NCBI RefSeq assembly: GCF_000170895.1
Contig: NZ_ABCS01000010.1
Location: 62,001 to 126,000 of the forward strand
Length of the DNA: 64,000 bases
Source: Plesiocystis pacifica SIR-1
GTDB taxonomy: Bacteria > Myxococcota_A > Polyangia > Nannocystales > Nannocystaceae
Direction: 5' to 3'
Shown: positions 6,064 to 14,474 of the stretch, in pieces
How positions within the stretch are numbered: position 1 is the stretch's first letter
Layout of the letters: each line of letters starts with the position of its first letter
The notes under the pieces: model-generated
Told to the model about the DNA's origin: nothing
Databases searched by the model: none
Seen by the model: the letters and a program-made list of their open reading frames with translations, nothing else
Position numbers and translations under genes: made by a program

Positions 6064-8994
6064 ATGTCGGACTCCCCCCTCGATGAGCGCCTGCGCGCAG
6101 GCGAGCCCGCGGTCGTCAACCTGGTCAGCGCGGCCCCCCTTCGCCTGCGTCGGGACAACCTCGTGGAGCGGCCGTGGGCGGGGCGCCAAATGGCGCGCTA
6201 CAAGGACCTGGAGCCCCGCTCGGGTGGGGACGGCCCGCGCTACGGAGAGGTCTTCGAGGTCGCGGCGGATCCCCTCGACCCGGAGGCGGCCCGCCACCCC
6301 TCGGTGGTCGAGCTCGCCGACGGGACGGCCGTGGACTTGCTCCATCTGCTCGAGTTCGCGGGCGAGTGGATCCTGGGCCCGGCGATGCTCGAGGCCTTTG
6401 GTCGGCGCATCCCCCTGCTGCCCAAGACCCTCGACGTCGGCGCGCTGCTCTCGGTCCAGACCCACCCGCCGGGGAACCCGGAGCTCTACGTGGTCATCGA
6501 GCGCGAGCCGGGGGCGACGCTGTGCCTGGGCTTCGCCGAGGGGGTCGAGGGGCAGGCCCTGGCTGAGGAGCTCGAGGCGGGTCGACGGGGGCAGGTGGCC
6601 CTGCGCGCGCTGCTGCGTCCGGAGGTGGACGAGCACGCCCTGCAGCGCGCGATCGCGGATCACCTGCGCAGCGAGGACGCTCGCGCGGGTCGACACGGAG
6701 CCCTGGTCGAGGCGTTGGCGCCTTGGGTGGCGGAGCCGAGCGAGGCAGGACGCGGGCAGCTGAGCACCCTCGTCGGGGAGCTCGTCGACCTGGTCCTGCG
6801 CACCCTGGGCCGGCTCAACGCCATCCCCGTCGAGCCCGGACAGATCCTCTACAACGCCGACCCGCCCACGCCGCGCAGCGCCGAGACCCCCTCGGCGCAG
6901 GTCCACGCCCTCGGCAACCTCGAGGGCCGCTCGCTCCTGGTCCTCGAGATCCGCCGCCCTGGGCCGACCTTCCGCGCCTGGGACCACCTGCGCTTCCCCA
7001 TGCGGCCCATCGACGTTGGGGCCGCGATCGCAACCATGAACACCGAGGCCAGCGACCCGGCGAGCTTCGTGGTCGAGACCATCGTCGAGCGCCCGGGGGT
7101 GCACCGCTCCGTGGCCTGCCCGGCCTTCATCGTCGATCACCTCCGGCCCTGCGCCGAGCAGCCGGTGGTCGAGGCGGCCTTTCCGGGGCAGCTGACCACG
7201 CTGCACGCGATCCGTGGTCGAGTCGAGCTGAGCGGGCCCAACCAAGAGAGCTGGGGAGAGCTGCGCGCGGGCGAGTCGATGTTGGTGCCGGCGGGGGTGC
7301 AGGGGCTGAGCGTGCGCCAGAGCCAGGGGGACGAGGGCGGCGAGGCCTGCGAGGTGGTCCAGGTGATCCTGCCCGTGGATCCACGCGACGGGCTGCGCAC
7401 CAACTTGGCCCAGCTGCGCAGCCTGGCCCCGCGCAACCTCGGCCCGCGGCAGGTCCTCGCGGTGGTCAACGGCGGCGACGGACCGGCGATGACCGAGCAC
7501 TTCAGCGCGCAGGCCGAGGCGGTGTTCCGGGCCGACGGGAGCACGGAGATTTACGCCCACGAGGAGCCGCGGCGGCGCGGTCAATTCCTGGGTCTGCTCG
7601 ACGCGCTGGCGAGCTTCGCGGCTCGACACCCGGGGGGCATCGACGCCGACGGGGTCGCCCTGGGCATCATGCTCCCGGGCAGGGGGACGCGCTCGAGCCC
7701 GCTGACCCAGCGCCTCCACGGCATCAAGCCGCTGCTGCCCGTGCCCGTGTCCGTGACGGGCGTGGGCGCGGGCGAGCGGCGCTGGCTCGACGCGGCGACG
7801 GCCTCGGTGTGGACCTGGACCCTCGTCGTCCGCACCCTCGAGCGCCTCGGCTTTCGGGGCATCGCGCTCAAGTGGGGGGACGAGCCGCAGATGAGCGCCA
7901 AGGCCCTCGCGGCCCTGAGCGCGGCGCGGCGCGACCTCAGCGAGGTCGACGCGGTCCGCTTTGGCTCACACACCCGCATCACCGAGGACCTGGCGCGCAA
8001 CAAGGAGTGGCTGCGGGTCGACGAGCGCGGCGAGCTGGTCGTGCAGGTTCACCGTCGCCCGCGGGCCGAGCTGCTGAGCGCGCTCGGGCTGGAGGACGGC
8101 GCGGGCGAGGACGCGCTCGCGCGGGCCCACGTGCACACCGGCAGCCCGGCCTTCTCCCACGTCTTTTTGCGCCACGCCGCCGAGGCCTTCGCCGGGGTCG
8201 AAGCGTGGATCGACGTGGATGGCTACCTGTTCGAGGCCCTCACCCAAGACGCGGCGACCTGGGCCGCGGAGGTCGAGCGGGACCCGCGGCTCCAGGCCCT
8301 GGTCGCGCGCTGCCCAGACTTCTACGCCCGCGCCCGGGACCTGCGCGCGCGCGTCGAGGCCGAGCGCGGCCACCCCATGCGCGTGGCGGTCATCGACATG
8401 GGCGAGGCGCCCTACTGGGGCGACGTCGGGCAGGTGGCCAAGGCCCGCGACGCCTACCTGGCGCTGCGCGACGACCCCTTCGCCCAGGCCCTGGCGGCCC
8501 TCGATTTTGGCCAGCCCGATCGCTGGGGAAACCGCGCGGTCGGGGACTGTGAGCTGCCCCAGGACGGCAGCGTGCGCGACTGCCTCATCGTCGACAGCGC
8601 CCTGGGCTCGGGGCAGGCCGAGGGCGCGGTGATCGTCGGCTCGCGCCTCGACCACTTCGCCATCGCCGCGGGCAGCGTGGTCCTCGACGCCCGCGTTCGG
8701 GGCCTGCGGCTCGACGCCGGCGCGTTCGCGTTCCGCTCTCGGGGCGACTACTTGCGCGTCCCCGCCGAGCACGTCCACACCAGCATCCCCCGCGACCCGC
8801 TGGCCGTGGTCGACGCCGAGACCGTCGAGCTCGACAGCTGGTTCGCCGACATGCGCGTCAACCCGGGCGCGGCCGAGTTCTACGACGAGCCGCGCTGGGG
8901 CAACCCGGGGAGCTTCGCCGAGAAGTTCGCCCAGGTGCGCCAGCGGGAGGTCTCACCCGCGGCCATCGAGGCCCGGCTGCGCGCCGAGCCCTGA
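6064..8994 (+). CDS. Phosphomannose isomerase-like / sugar nucleotidyltransferase-like fusion
   Basis: A 976-residue protein. The N-terminal half resembles type I phosphomannose isomerase: SVQTHPP near residue 131 matches the zinc-binding Q-x-H motif, and EPGQILYN near 260 matches the GxIY block, but the later His of the usual motif is not evident, so activity is uncertain. From about residue 500 a second domain has GRGTRSSPLT then KPLLPV (about 536-556), the pyrophosphorylase signature with its Lys, and near 840-895 a stretch with hexapeptide-like spacing. Type II PMI/GMP enzymes have these two activities in the opposite order, so this is an unusual arrangement. A TTGACA at 5970 may be a -35 element, but no good -10 follows. 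Confidence 0.65.
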   Translation: MSDSPLDERLRAGEPAVVNLVSAAPLRLRRDNLVERPWAGRQMARYKDLEPRSGGDGPRYGEVFEVAADPLDPEAARHPSVVELADGTAVDLLHLLEFAGEWILGPAMLEAFGRRIPLLPKTLDVGALLSVQTHPPGNPELYVVIEREPGATLCLGFAEGVEGQALAEELEAGRRGQVALRALLRPEVDEHALQRAIADHLRSEDARAGRHGALVEALAPWVAEPSEAGRGQLSTLVGELVDLVLRTLGRLNAIPVEPGQILYNADPPTPRSAETPSAQVHALGNLEGRSLLVLEIRRPGPTFRAWDHLRFPMRPIDVGAAIATMNTEASDPASFVVETIVERPGVHRSVACPAFIVDHLRPCAEQPVVEAAFPGQLTTLHAIRGRVELSGPNQESWGELRAGESMLVPAGVQGLSVRQSQGDEGGEACEVVQVILPVDPRDGLRTNLAQLRSLAPRNLGPRQVLAVVNGGDGPAMTEHFSAQAEAVFRADGSTEIYAHEEPRRRGQFLGLLDALASFAARHPGGIDADGVALGIMLPGRGTRSSPLTQRLHGIKPLLPVPVSVTGVGAGERRWLDAATASVWTWTLVVRTLERLGFRGIALKWGDEPQMSAKALAALSAARRDLSEVDAVRFGSHTRITEDLARNKEWLRVDERGELVVQVHRRPRAELLSALGLEDGAGEDALARAHVHTGSPAFSHVFLRHAAEAFAGVEAWIDVDGYLFEALTQDAATWAAEVERDPRLQALVARCPDFYARARDLRARVEAERGHPMRVAVIDMGEAPYWGDVGQVAKARDAYLALRDDPFAQALAALDFGQPDRWGNRAVGDCELPQDGSVRDCLIVDSALGSGQAEGAVIVGSRLDHFAIAAGSVVLDARVRGLRLDAGAFAFRSRGDYLRVPAEHVHTSIPRDPLAVVDAETVELDSWFADMRVNPGAAEFYDEPRWGNPGSFAEKFAQVRQREVSPAAIEARLRAEP

Positions 8995-9012
8995 AGTCCA
9001 ACTCAACTCGAT

Positions 9013-9603
9013 TCAACTCAATCCAGGCCAGTTGCAGGCTTCGAACGCGGCGTAGCTGCGCGACGCGAGGGCGCAGTCGAGGGCGGCGTAGTCGAAGCCC
9101 TGCCCGAGGCACTCGAGCAGCAGGCGGTCGTGCTCGATGGTCGCCCGGTCGGCGAGGGCGCCCTCGTCGGCGGCGGCCTCGGTCTGCTCCCCGAGGCGCT
9201 GGAAGTAGAGCACGGCGACGCGGTCGGCCATGCGCTGGCAGGGGATCGTGCGCGGGTCTTCGGCGCAGCTCGCGAGGTCCTCGGCCGAGCTCGACAGCAG
9301 CGTGCAGTAGCTGTCGGCCAGGTAGGGCGCGGGGCTGTCGGCGCGCCGCTGGGTCGCGTTGGCGACGCAGGTCGAGCGCGTGGCGTCGCGCTCGCTGGCG
9401 GGGAGCCCCGGGCTCGCGGCGGTCAGCAGGCTGACGAGGTGCTCGCAGACCAGCTCGGGGGGCGGCGACTCGGGCTCGGCGTCAGCGTTGGCGGTGGCGC
9501 TCGGCTCGGGCTGGTCGGGCGCCTCGGCGGGGTCGGACGCGCGGCAAGCCAGCGTCCCCCCGACCGCAGCGACGACGAATGCGAGGGTCGAGGGCCTCAA
9601 CAC
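9013..9603 (-). CDS. Cys-containing lipoprotein, unknown (paralogue of next gene)
   Basis: A 196-residue protein with a short lipoprotein signal ending in GTLAC (Cys20) and a Pro/Glu/Ala linker. The domain that follows holds regularly spaced Cys residues (VCEHLVSLL, STCVANATQ, YCTLL, SCAEDP, PCQRM, LECLGQG, LDCALASRSYAAFEAC) probably forming disulfides in the periplasm. The start is GTG 9603 or TTG 9600; the latter overlaps the upstream stop by 4 bp. The ending DCALASRSYAAFEAC mirrors ECALAARNMAEMEEC of the upstream gene, so the two arose by duplication. No known family is recognised. Confidence 0.65.
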   Translation of the reverse strand: MLRPSTLAFVVAAVGGTLACRASDPAEAPDQPEPSATANADAEPESPPPELVCEHLVSLLTAASPGLPASERDATRSTCVANATQRRADSPAPYLADSYCTLLSSSAEDLASCAEDPRTIPCQRMADRVAVLYFQRLGEQTEAAADEGALADRATIEHDRLLLECLGQGFDYAALDCALASRSYAAFEACNWPGLS

Positions 9604-10220
9604 TCCTCCATCTCGGCCATGTTCCTCGCCGCCAGCGCGCACTCGACGGAGGCCGGGTCGAGGTCCGCGATCATGCACTGGTCGATGACCTCCTGCATGC
9701 CCGCCGCCGCGCCCTCGCGCAGGATCTCCTCGGGGTAGTCGGCGAACTCGGGCTCTTGCTTGGCCTCGATCAGGAAGAACTCGTAGAATTTGCGCCCGAG
9801 GGCCTCGCAGTCTGCCTGCTTGTCTCGGCCCGCGCTCACCGCCCCGCCGCCGCCCTTGGGCTGGGGCGCGCCCTCCTCGGCGCCGGTGCAGGTCAGCACC
9901 TGCGCGAGGGTCATGGACTCCATCACGCACTTCGAGCTCAGCGCGTAGGACTCGGGGGCGTAGGTCTGCTCGTTGGTGGCGTCGGCGATGCACTCTCCGC
10001 GGAAGCGATCGAGGTCTGCCTCGGGCAGGGCCGCGCCCTCGGCCGAGAGCTCCGACTGCATCATGACCAGCATGCGATCGCAGACCTGCGCCGGGGTCAC
10101 GGAGCTGCGCTCGGGCGCGGGGGCCTCGGCCGGCGTCGGGGATTTGGAGCAGGCCGTGCTCGCCAGGGCGGCCGCAGCCAGGCCCGCGAGGGCGAGACGA
10201 GAGAGGGGTCGGGAAGTCAC
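9597..10220 (-). CDS. Cys-containing lipoprotein, unknown (paralogue)
   Basis: A 207-residue protein with lipoprotein signal and lipobox ASTAC (Cys24), a short Pro-rich linker, then a helical domain with Cys residues at positions similar to those in its downstream partner (VCDRML, GECIADATN, SKCVMES, LTCTG, DCEALGRKFYEF, QCMIAD, VECALAARN, EEC). The pair is translationally coupled. The stress on an EFF/YF helix and the conserved C-terminal CALA block are the only recognisable traits. Function is unknown; outer-membrane or periplasmic location is inferred from the signal. Confidence 0.68.
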   Translation of the reverse strand: MTSRPLSRLALAGLAAAALASTACSKSPTPAEAPAPERSSVTPAQVCDRMLVMMQSELSAEGAALPEADLDRFRGECIADATNEQTYAPESYALSSKCVMESMTLAQVLTCTGAEEGAPQPKGGGGAVSAGRDKQADCEALGRKFYEFFLIEAKQEPEFADYPEEILREGAAAGMQEVIDQCMIADLDPASVECALAARNMAEMEEC

Positions 10221-10291
10221 CCTCTCGATGCTAGCAGCCCCAGGACGCCGCTGCGCACACTCTGCGGACAGCGATGGGGTGGAGCGCCGAT

Positions 10292-12547
10292 ATGCTCGGT
10301 TCCGTGGCTCAGTTTTGGATGAAAGGTGGGGCGAGGGCTACTCGGCGTCCCAAGTCATGGCCTCGCGCGGGCGTTCAGCTCGGAGCCTTGCTGGGGCTCG
10401 GGCTGGTCCTGGGCCTGTGCGCGGCCCCGCCCAGCCCGGCGGAGGCCGAGCCCCCGAGCTGCCCGCCCGAGGCAGAGTGCAGCTCGAAGAAGCCCAACGT
10501 CATGCTCATCGTGGACTACTCGACGTCCATGAACGAGGTCTGGGATGCAGACAATCAGCTGACTCGGTGGGAGGTCACGGTCGCCGCCATGCAGGAGGCC
10601 ACGGCGCCAGGGAGCTTCCTGAGCCAGCACACCCACCTGGCGCTGATGCGCTTCGCCCATGACCCCGCACCAGGGGCCTCGGGAACGATGATCGCCGTGG
10701 ACGTCGATCAGACCATCGTCGACGGTCAGGCCATCGACGTCGAGTGGGACGACGCCGACGCCACCTACCTGCCCTGCAACGGCCAGGCGATCGGCGACGC
10801 CCTCGCTGCGATCTCCCCACCCGCAGGTGGAGCCGTGTTTGGCCACGGAACCTGGACCAAGGGCGCGCTCGAGCGGGCGGGCGCCGAGATTGCGGCGACC
10901 AAGGCCGACCACCCCGAGGACCTGGCCGACCCCGCCCGCGCTTACATCAACATTCTGGTCACCGACGGGGCGTGGACGGGCACCGACGGCACGACCGTGA
11001 TGTCGCCCGCGAACCAAGACCCGGCGATCACGGCCAGCGAGCTGTTCGACAACCACGACGTCCCCACCTTCGTCATCGCTCTGGCTGGGAACCCCGACGC
11101 AGAGCTGGCCGCCGACGAGACGGCCGCCGCGGGCGGAACCACCGCGGCCACCGACGCCGACACGCCCGCGCTCTTCGACAAGGCCCTGAGCATGGTCGCC
11201 GACGACCTCACCGACGCCGTGCTCGGCCCCGCCTGCATCGGCGGCCAACCGCGGGTGATGGTCTTGCTCGACGCCTCGTCGTCGATGCTCAACGTCGACG
11301 GCGGCCAGACTTGGGGGCCGCAAGGGCAGACCCCCTGGGACCAGGCGCGCGCGGCCCTCACGGGGGTCGGAGGCCCCTTCGACCTCGACCTGGGGGTGGG
11401 CGCGCTCGAGGATCTGTCGCTGTTTGGGCTGGCAGTGTTCGGCGACGACGAGCCCGGCGAGGAGAAGATCATGGCTCAGTACGGGCCCTGCCTTCGGGAC
11501 AATTTCGAGTGGGCCCTCGACCCCGAGAGCTCCTGCGCGGAGCCGACCTGCAGCGACCCCTGGGGCGGACCGCCCATCGGCTGGAGCTTCCAAGACGGCA
11601 GCCAGACCGAGCCCCCAGGCTTCGTCCACGCGACCCTCAGCCACATGCCCCGCTGCGAGGGCTCCGGCGCTTGCTCGGGCTCGGGCTCGGCCACCCACCT
11701 CGGCCTCGAGCTCATCGCCGCGAACCGGAGCCAGTACCACCTCGACGGCCAGGCGCCGGACGCCGAGTTCCCGACCCATGCGCAGACCCCCTACGTGAAC
11801 ATCTTGATCACCGACGGGGCCTACGCCGCCTACTCGACCGACGCGCAGGTTCAGGCCGCACTCGAGGCGATGTTCAACGAGGGCGTGACCACCCACGTGG
11901 TCGGCTTTGGCGAGGGCGCTGATACTCCGCAGGCCCTCATCGAGCTGTCCGCCATGGCGGCGTGGGGCTCGGGCGGGGAGGGCGCTCCCTACCACGTTGA
12001 TACACAGCAGGAGCTGCAGAGCGCGCTGGCACAGATCGCGGCGTCGATCGCGTTCAACCCTTGCTGCGTACTCAACGACTGCTCCGAGGAGCCCGAGCCG
12101 TCGGGGGGCGACGAGTGGTTCGAGGAGGGCTGCGAGTGGCCATGGGAGGGCGATCTGGACAGCGACTGGGACACGGAGGAGAGCGGCTCTCCGGAGGAGG
12201 AGGCTGCGTCCGACGAGTCCTCGACGGAGGAGGAGTCTTCGTCCGACGAGGAGTCTTCGTCTGGCGAGGAGTCCTCCACGGACGAGGAGTCTTCGTCTGA
12301 GGGGTCGTCTTCGTCTGGCGAGGAGTCCTCCTCCGACGAGGCCGCAGACGAGGTGGGCACCGACAGCGAGGGCGAGACGGGGGCGGGAGGCCTCGCGGAC
12401 GCTGGGGTCGATGCCGAGGCGAGCTGCGCTTGCGCCAGCTCGGGTCACGGCGGAGCCCGACCGCGAGGGGGAGGCTTCGCGCTGCTCGCTGTGTTCGCCT
12501 TTGTCCGTCGACGTCGTGGCGCGACCCCTTCCCGGCCAAGCCCTTGA
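10292..12547 (+). CDS. Secreted protein with two von Willebrand A domains and MYXO-CTERM-like tail
   Basis: A 751-residue protein; ATG 10292 is preferred because GGAG lies 7 bases upstream (ATG 10274 and 10319 are in frame). A signal peptide (hydrophobic run LGALLGLGLVLGL) precedes two VWA domains whose metal-site motifs are DYSTS near residue 73 and DASSS near residue 325. Residues about 630-685 are a Glu/Ser-rich tract, and the end (CACASSGHGG, a hydrophobic stretch, then RRRR) fits the MYXO-CTERM sorting tag that anchors proteins at the myxobacterial outer surface. It is likely a surface adhesion or binding protein that uses divalent metal. It has no obvious partner gene. Confidence 0.8.
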   Translation: MLGSVAQFWMKGGARATRRPKSWPRAGVQLGALLGLGLVLGLCAAPPSPAEAEPPSCPPEAECSSKKPNVMLIVDYSTSMNEVWDADNQLTRWEVTVAAMQEATAPGSFLSQHTHLALMRFAHDPAPGASGTMIAVDVDQTIVDGQAIDVEWDDADATYLPCNGQAIGDALAAISPPAGGAVFGHGTWTKGALERAGAEIAATKADHPEDLADPARAYINILVTDGAWTGTDGTTVMSPANQDPAITASELFDNHDVPTFVIALAGNPDAELAADETAAAGGTTAATDADTPALFDKALSMVADDLTDAVLGPACIGGQPRVMVLLDASSSMLNVDGGQTWGPQGQTPWDQARAALTGVGGPFDLDLGVGALEDLSLFGLAVFGDDEPGEEKIMAQYGPCLRDNFEWALDPESSCAEPTCSDPWGGPPIGWSFQDGSQTEPPGFVHATLSHMPRCEGSGACSGSGSATHLGLELIAANRSQYHLDGQAPDAEFPTHAQTPYVNILITDGAYAAYSTDAQVQAALEAMFNEGVTTHVVGFGEGADTPQALIELSAMAAWGSGGEGAPYHVDTQQELQSALAQIAASIAFNPCCVLNDCSEEPEPSGGDEWFEEGCEWPWEGDLDSDWDTEESGSPEEEAASDESSTEEESSSDEESSSGEESSTDEESSSEGSSSSGEESSSDEAADEVGTDSEGETGAGGLADAGVDAEASCACASSGHGGARPRGGGFALLAVFAFVRRRRGATPSRPSP
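12190..12341 (+). repeat. In-gene Ser/Glu-Asp repeat tract
   Basis: Imperfect 12- to 15-base repeats (GAGGAGTCTTCG type) encode a run of EESSSDEES-like units in the VWA protein, between the second VWA domain and the sorting tail. It should form an extended, highly acidic spacer. Confidence 0.7.
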
Positions 12548-12600
12548 CCGGGGCGGCCGCGCTGGGGGCTGGCAGCGAGGCGCTGGAGCCCGCCGCCGGG

Positions 12601-13218
12601 CTAGCGGTGCTCGAGGGAGTCGCCGCCGTCGGGCGGGTGCAGACCCAGGACCTCACCGAGGGTGTCCACGCCCAGGCCGAGCACCGTACGGTTGGCGTAG
12701 GCGAAGTAGGCCACGACCTGGTTGAGCTCGAGGATCGTCGCGTCGTCGAGGCCCTGCTCGCGCAGCGGCCGGAGGTCGCCCTCGACCATGGCCTGGGGGG
12801 AGCGGGTCAGCTTGTCGGCGTAGCCGAGCATGGCCCGAGCGCGCGCGCTCAGGCCGGGGTGGGGCGCGCCCTCGAGGGCGGCGTCGAGGAGGGCGGCGGC
12901 TTCCTCGGGGCCCGACAGGCGGCGCGCGAGGGCGGCCCGGTGGTGCTCGACGCAGTAGCGGCAGCCGTTGAGCGCGGACACGTAGGCGCCGACGAGCTCG
13001 GTCTCGACCTTGCTCAGGCTCGTGGGCGCGCTGTGCAGGGCGGCCTTGTAGAGCGCGAGGTGGCCCTCGAGGGTCCGCGGGCGCAGGGAGTGCACGCGCA
13101 GGATGTTGTCGATCTGGCCCTGGTCGTCGTCGGCCTCGCTCGATCCTGCGATGGCGCGGTAGAGCTTGGCCAGGCGCCCCGTGGCCTCGGCGCGGGTTAG
13201 CGTGCGGATCCAGGCCAC
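12601..13218 (-). CDS. AhpD-like (carboxymuconolactone decarboxylase family) peroxidase-related protein
   Basis: A 205-residue protein with GTG start at 13218, only 3 bp after the preceding stop. The CRYCVEHH motif (Cys86, Cys89, His93) is the redox CxxC-x3-H signature of AhpD-type alkylhydroperoxidases, and the length and order of helices fit the longer peroxidase-related subfamily. In AhpD these Cys residues reduce peroxides or act as a thiol relay. Here the function is likely cytoplasmic peroxide or thiol-based detoxification. It is coupled to a beta-propeller lipoprotein with which it has no obvious functional link. Confidence 0.82.
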   Translation of the reverse strand: MAWIRTLTRAEATGRLAKLYRAIAGSSEADDDQGQIDNILRVHSLRPRTLEGHLALYKAALHSAPTSLSKVETELVGAYVSALNGCRYCVEHHRAALARRLSGPEEAAALLDAALEGAPHPGLSARARAMLGYADKLTRSPQAMVEGDLRPLREQGLDDATILELNQVVAYFAYANRTVLGLGVDTLGEVLGLHPPDGGDSLEHR

Positions 13219-13221
13219 CGC

Positions 13222-14421
13222 TCAGTCCTTCCACCCGGCGATGAACACGTTGGTCTCGCCGTCCTTGTCGTGGTGGCGGTTGCTGGCGAACACCAGCTGC
13301 TCGCCGTCGCGGGTGAACATCGGGAAGCCGTCGAACTCCTTGGTGAAGGTCACGCGCTCGGGCTCGGCCCACTGCCCCTCGGGCTGGGGGGCGGTGTCGA
13401 TGATGAACAGGTCGAAGTTGCGCTTCATCGGGTCGGCGAGGTTGCTCGAGAAGATCACGCGCTCGCCGTCGGGGTGCCAAAAGGGCCCAAAGTTGGCGGC
13501 GCCGTTGTTGGTGATGACCCGCTGCTCGCTGCCGTCGGCGTTCATGACCATGAGCTCGAGGGCCGTGGGCCGGACCAGGCCCTCCTCGCGCAGCTCGGTG
13601 TACTTGGCCTGCTCGTCCGCGGTGGTCGGCCGGTTGGCGCGCCAGATGATCTTCTTGCCGTCGAAGCTGAAGAAGGCCCCGCCGTCGTAGCCGGGGGCGT
13701 TGGTCAGCCGGCGCAGGTTCTGGCCGTCGATGTCCATGACGTAGAGCTCGGGGTCGCCGTCGCGGGTCGAGGTGAACACGATCGTGTCGCCGGCGGGCGA
13801 GACCGTGGCCTCGGCGTCGTAGCCCGGGGAGGCCGCGAGCACCTTGGGGTCGCTGCCGTCGGCGTTGGCCACGTAGATGTCGAACTCGTCGTAGAGCTTC
13901 CACACGTAGCCCTTGCTGCGGTCCGGGGGCGGCAGGCAGTCGTCGGCGGCGGCGTGGGTCGAGGCGTAGACGATGCGCTCGTCCTTGGGCAGGAAGTAGG
14001 CGCAGGTCGTCCGCCCCTTGCCGGTGCTGACCATGGTCGTCCCCCGGCCCTCGAGGTCCATGGTGAAGATCTGATCGCAGCCCATGTCGCCGCGGGTGCT
14101 CTGGAAGATCAGCCGGTCCTCGGCGAAGGACAGGTAGGCCTCGGCGTTCTCGCCTCCGAAGGTCAGCTGGCGGAGGCTGGTGAAGTGGGTCTCCTCGGGC
14201 AGGGGCTCGCGCTCGACGGGGCCCTCGGCCTTCGCGGGCGCGTCGGCTTGGGCCGGCGCCTTGGCGCCGTCCGTGTCCTTGGCGGCGGTCTGCTCGGGCG
14301 CCTTGGCCGAAGGGGCCGCGCCCTGGTCCTCGGCCTGGGGCGCGGCGCCCCCCGAGCAAGCCGAGAGCAGCAGTGTCAGGGCAGCGAGGCCAGTCAGGGC
14401 GGAGGTTCGAGGCTCGACCAT
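13222..14421 (-). CDS. TolB-like beta-propeller (PD40 repeat) lipoprotein
   Basis: A 399-residue protein from ATG 14421. The signal ends in the lipobox LLSAC (about Cys21), followed by an Ala/Lys/Asp linker of about 55 residues. The rest holds repeated PD40 blades (AEATVSPAGDTIVFTSTRDG, GGAFFSFDGKKIIWRANRP, GPFWHPDGERVIFSSN, GFPMFTRDGEQLVFASN), as in TolB and DPP-type propellers. It is likely an outer-membrane or periplasmic binding protein. A longer in-frame start at 14466 would spoil the signal peptide. The AhpD-like gene follows at 3 bp. Confidence 0.78.
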   Translation of the reverse strand: MVEPRTSALTGLAALTLLLSACSGGAAPQAEDQGAAPSAKAPEQTAAKDTDGAKAPAQADAPAKAEGPVEREPLPEETHFTSLRQLTFGGENAEAYLSFAEDRLIFQSTRGDMGCDQIFTMDLEGRGTTMVSTGKGRTTCAYFLPKDERIVYASTHAAADDCLPPPDRSKGYVWKLYDEFDIYVANADGSDPKVLAASPGYDAEATVSPAGDTIVFTSTRDGDPELYVMDIDGQNLRRLTNAPGYDGGAFFSFDGKKIIWRANRPTTADEQAKYTELREEGLVRPTALELMVMNADGSEQRVITNNGAANFGPFWHPDGERVIFSSNLADPMKRNFDLFIIDTAPQPEGQWAEPERVTFTKEFDGFPMFTRDGEQLVFASNRHHDKDGETNVFIAGWKD

Positions 14422-14474
14422 GGACGCGACGCTACTCCATTGCGCGGGCGCGGGCGAGGCCCGCATGGTCGGCC

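Noticed and set aside
8997-9020. Short direct repeats of AACTCAACTC type between convergent genes
   Set aside because: Only about 24 bases, low complexity, and partly inside the end of the lipoprotein gene. No second location seen.
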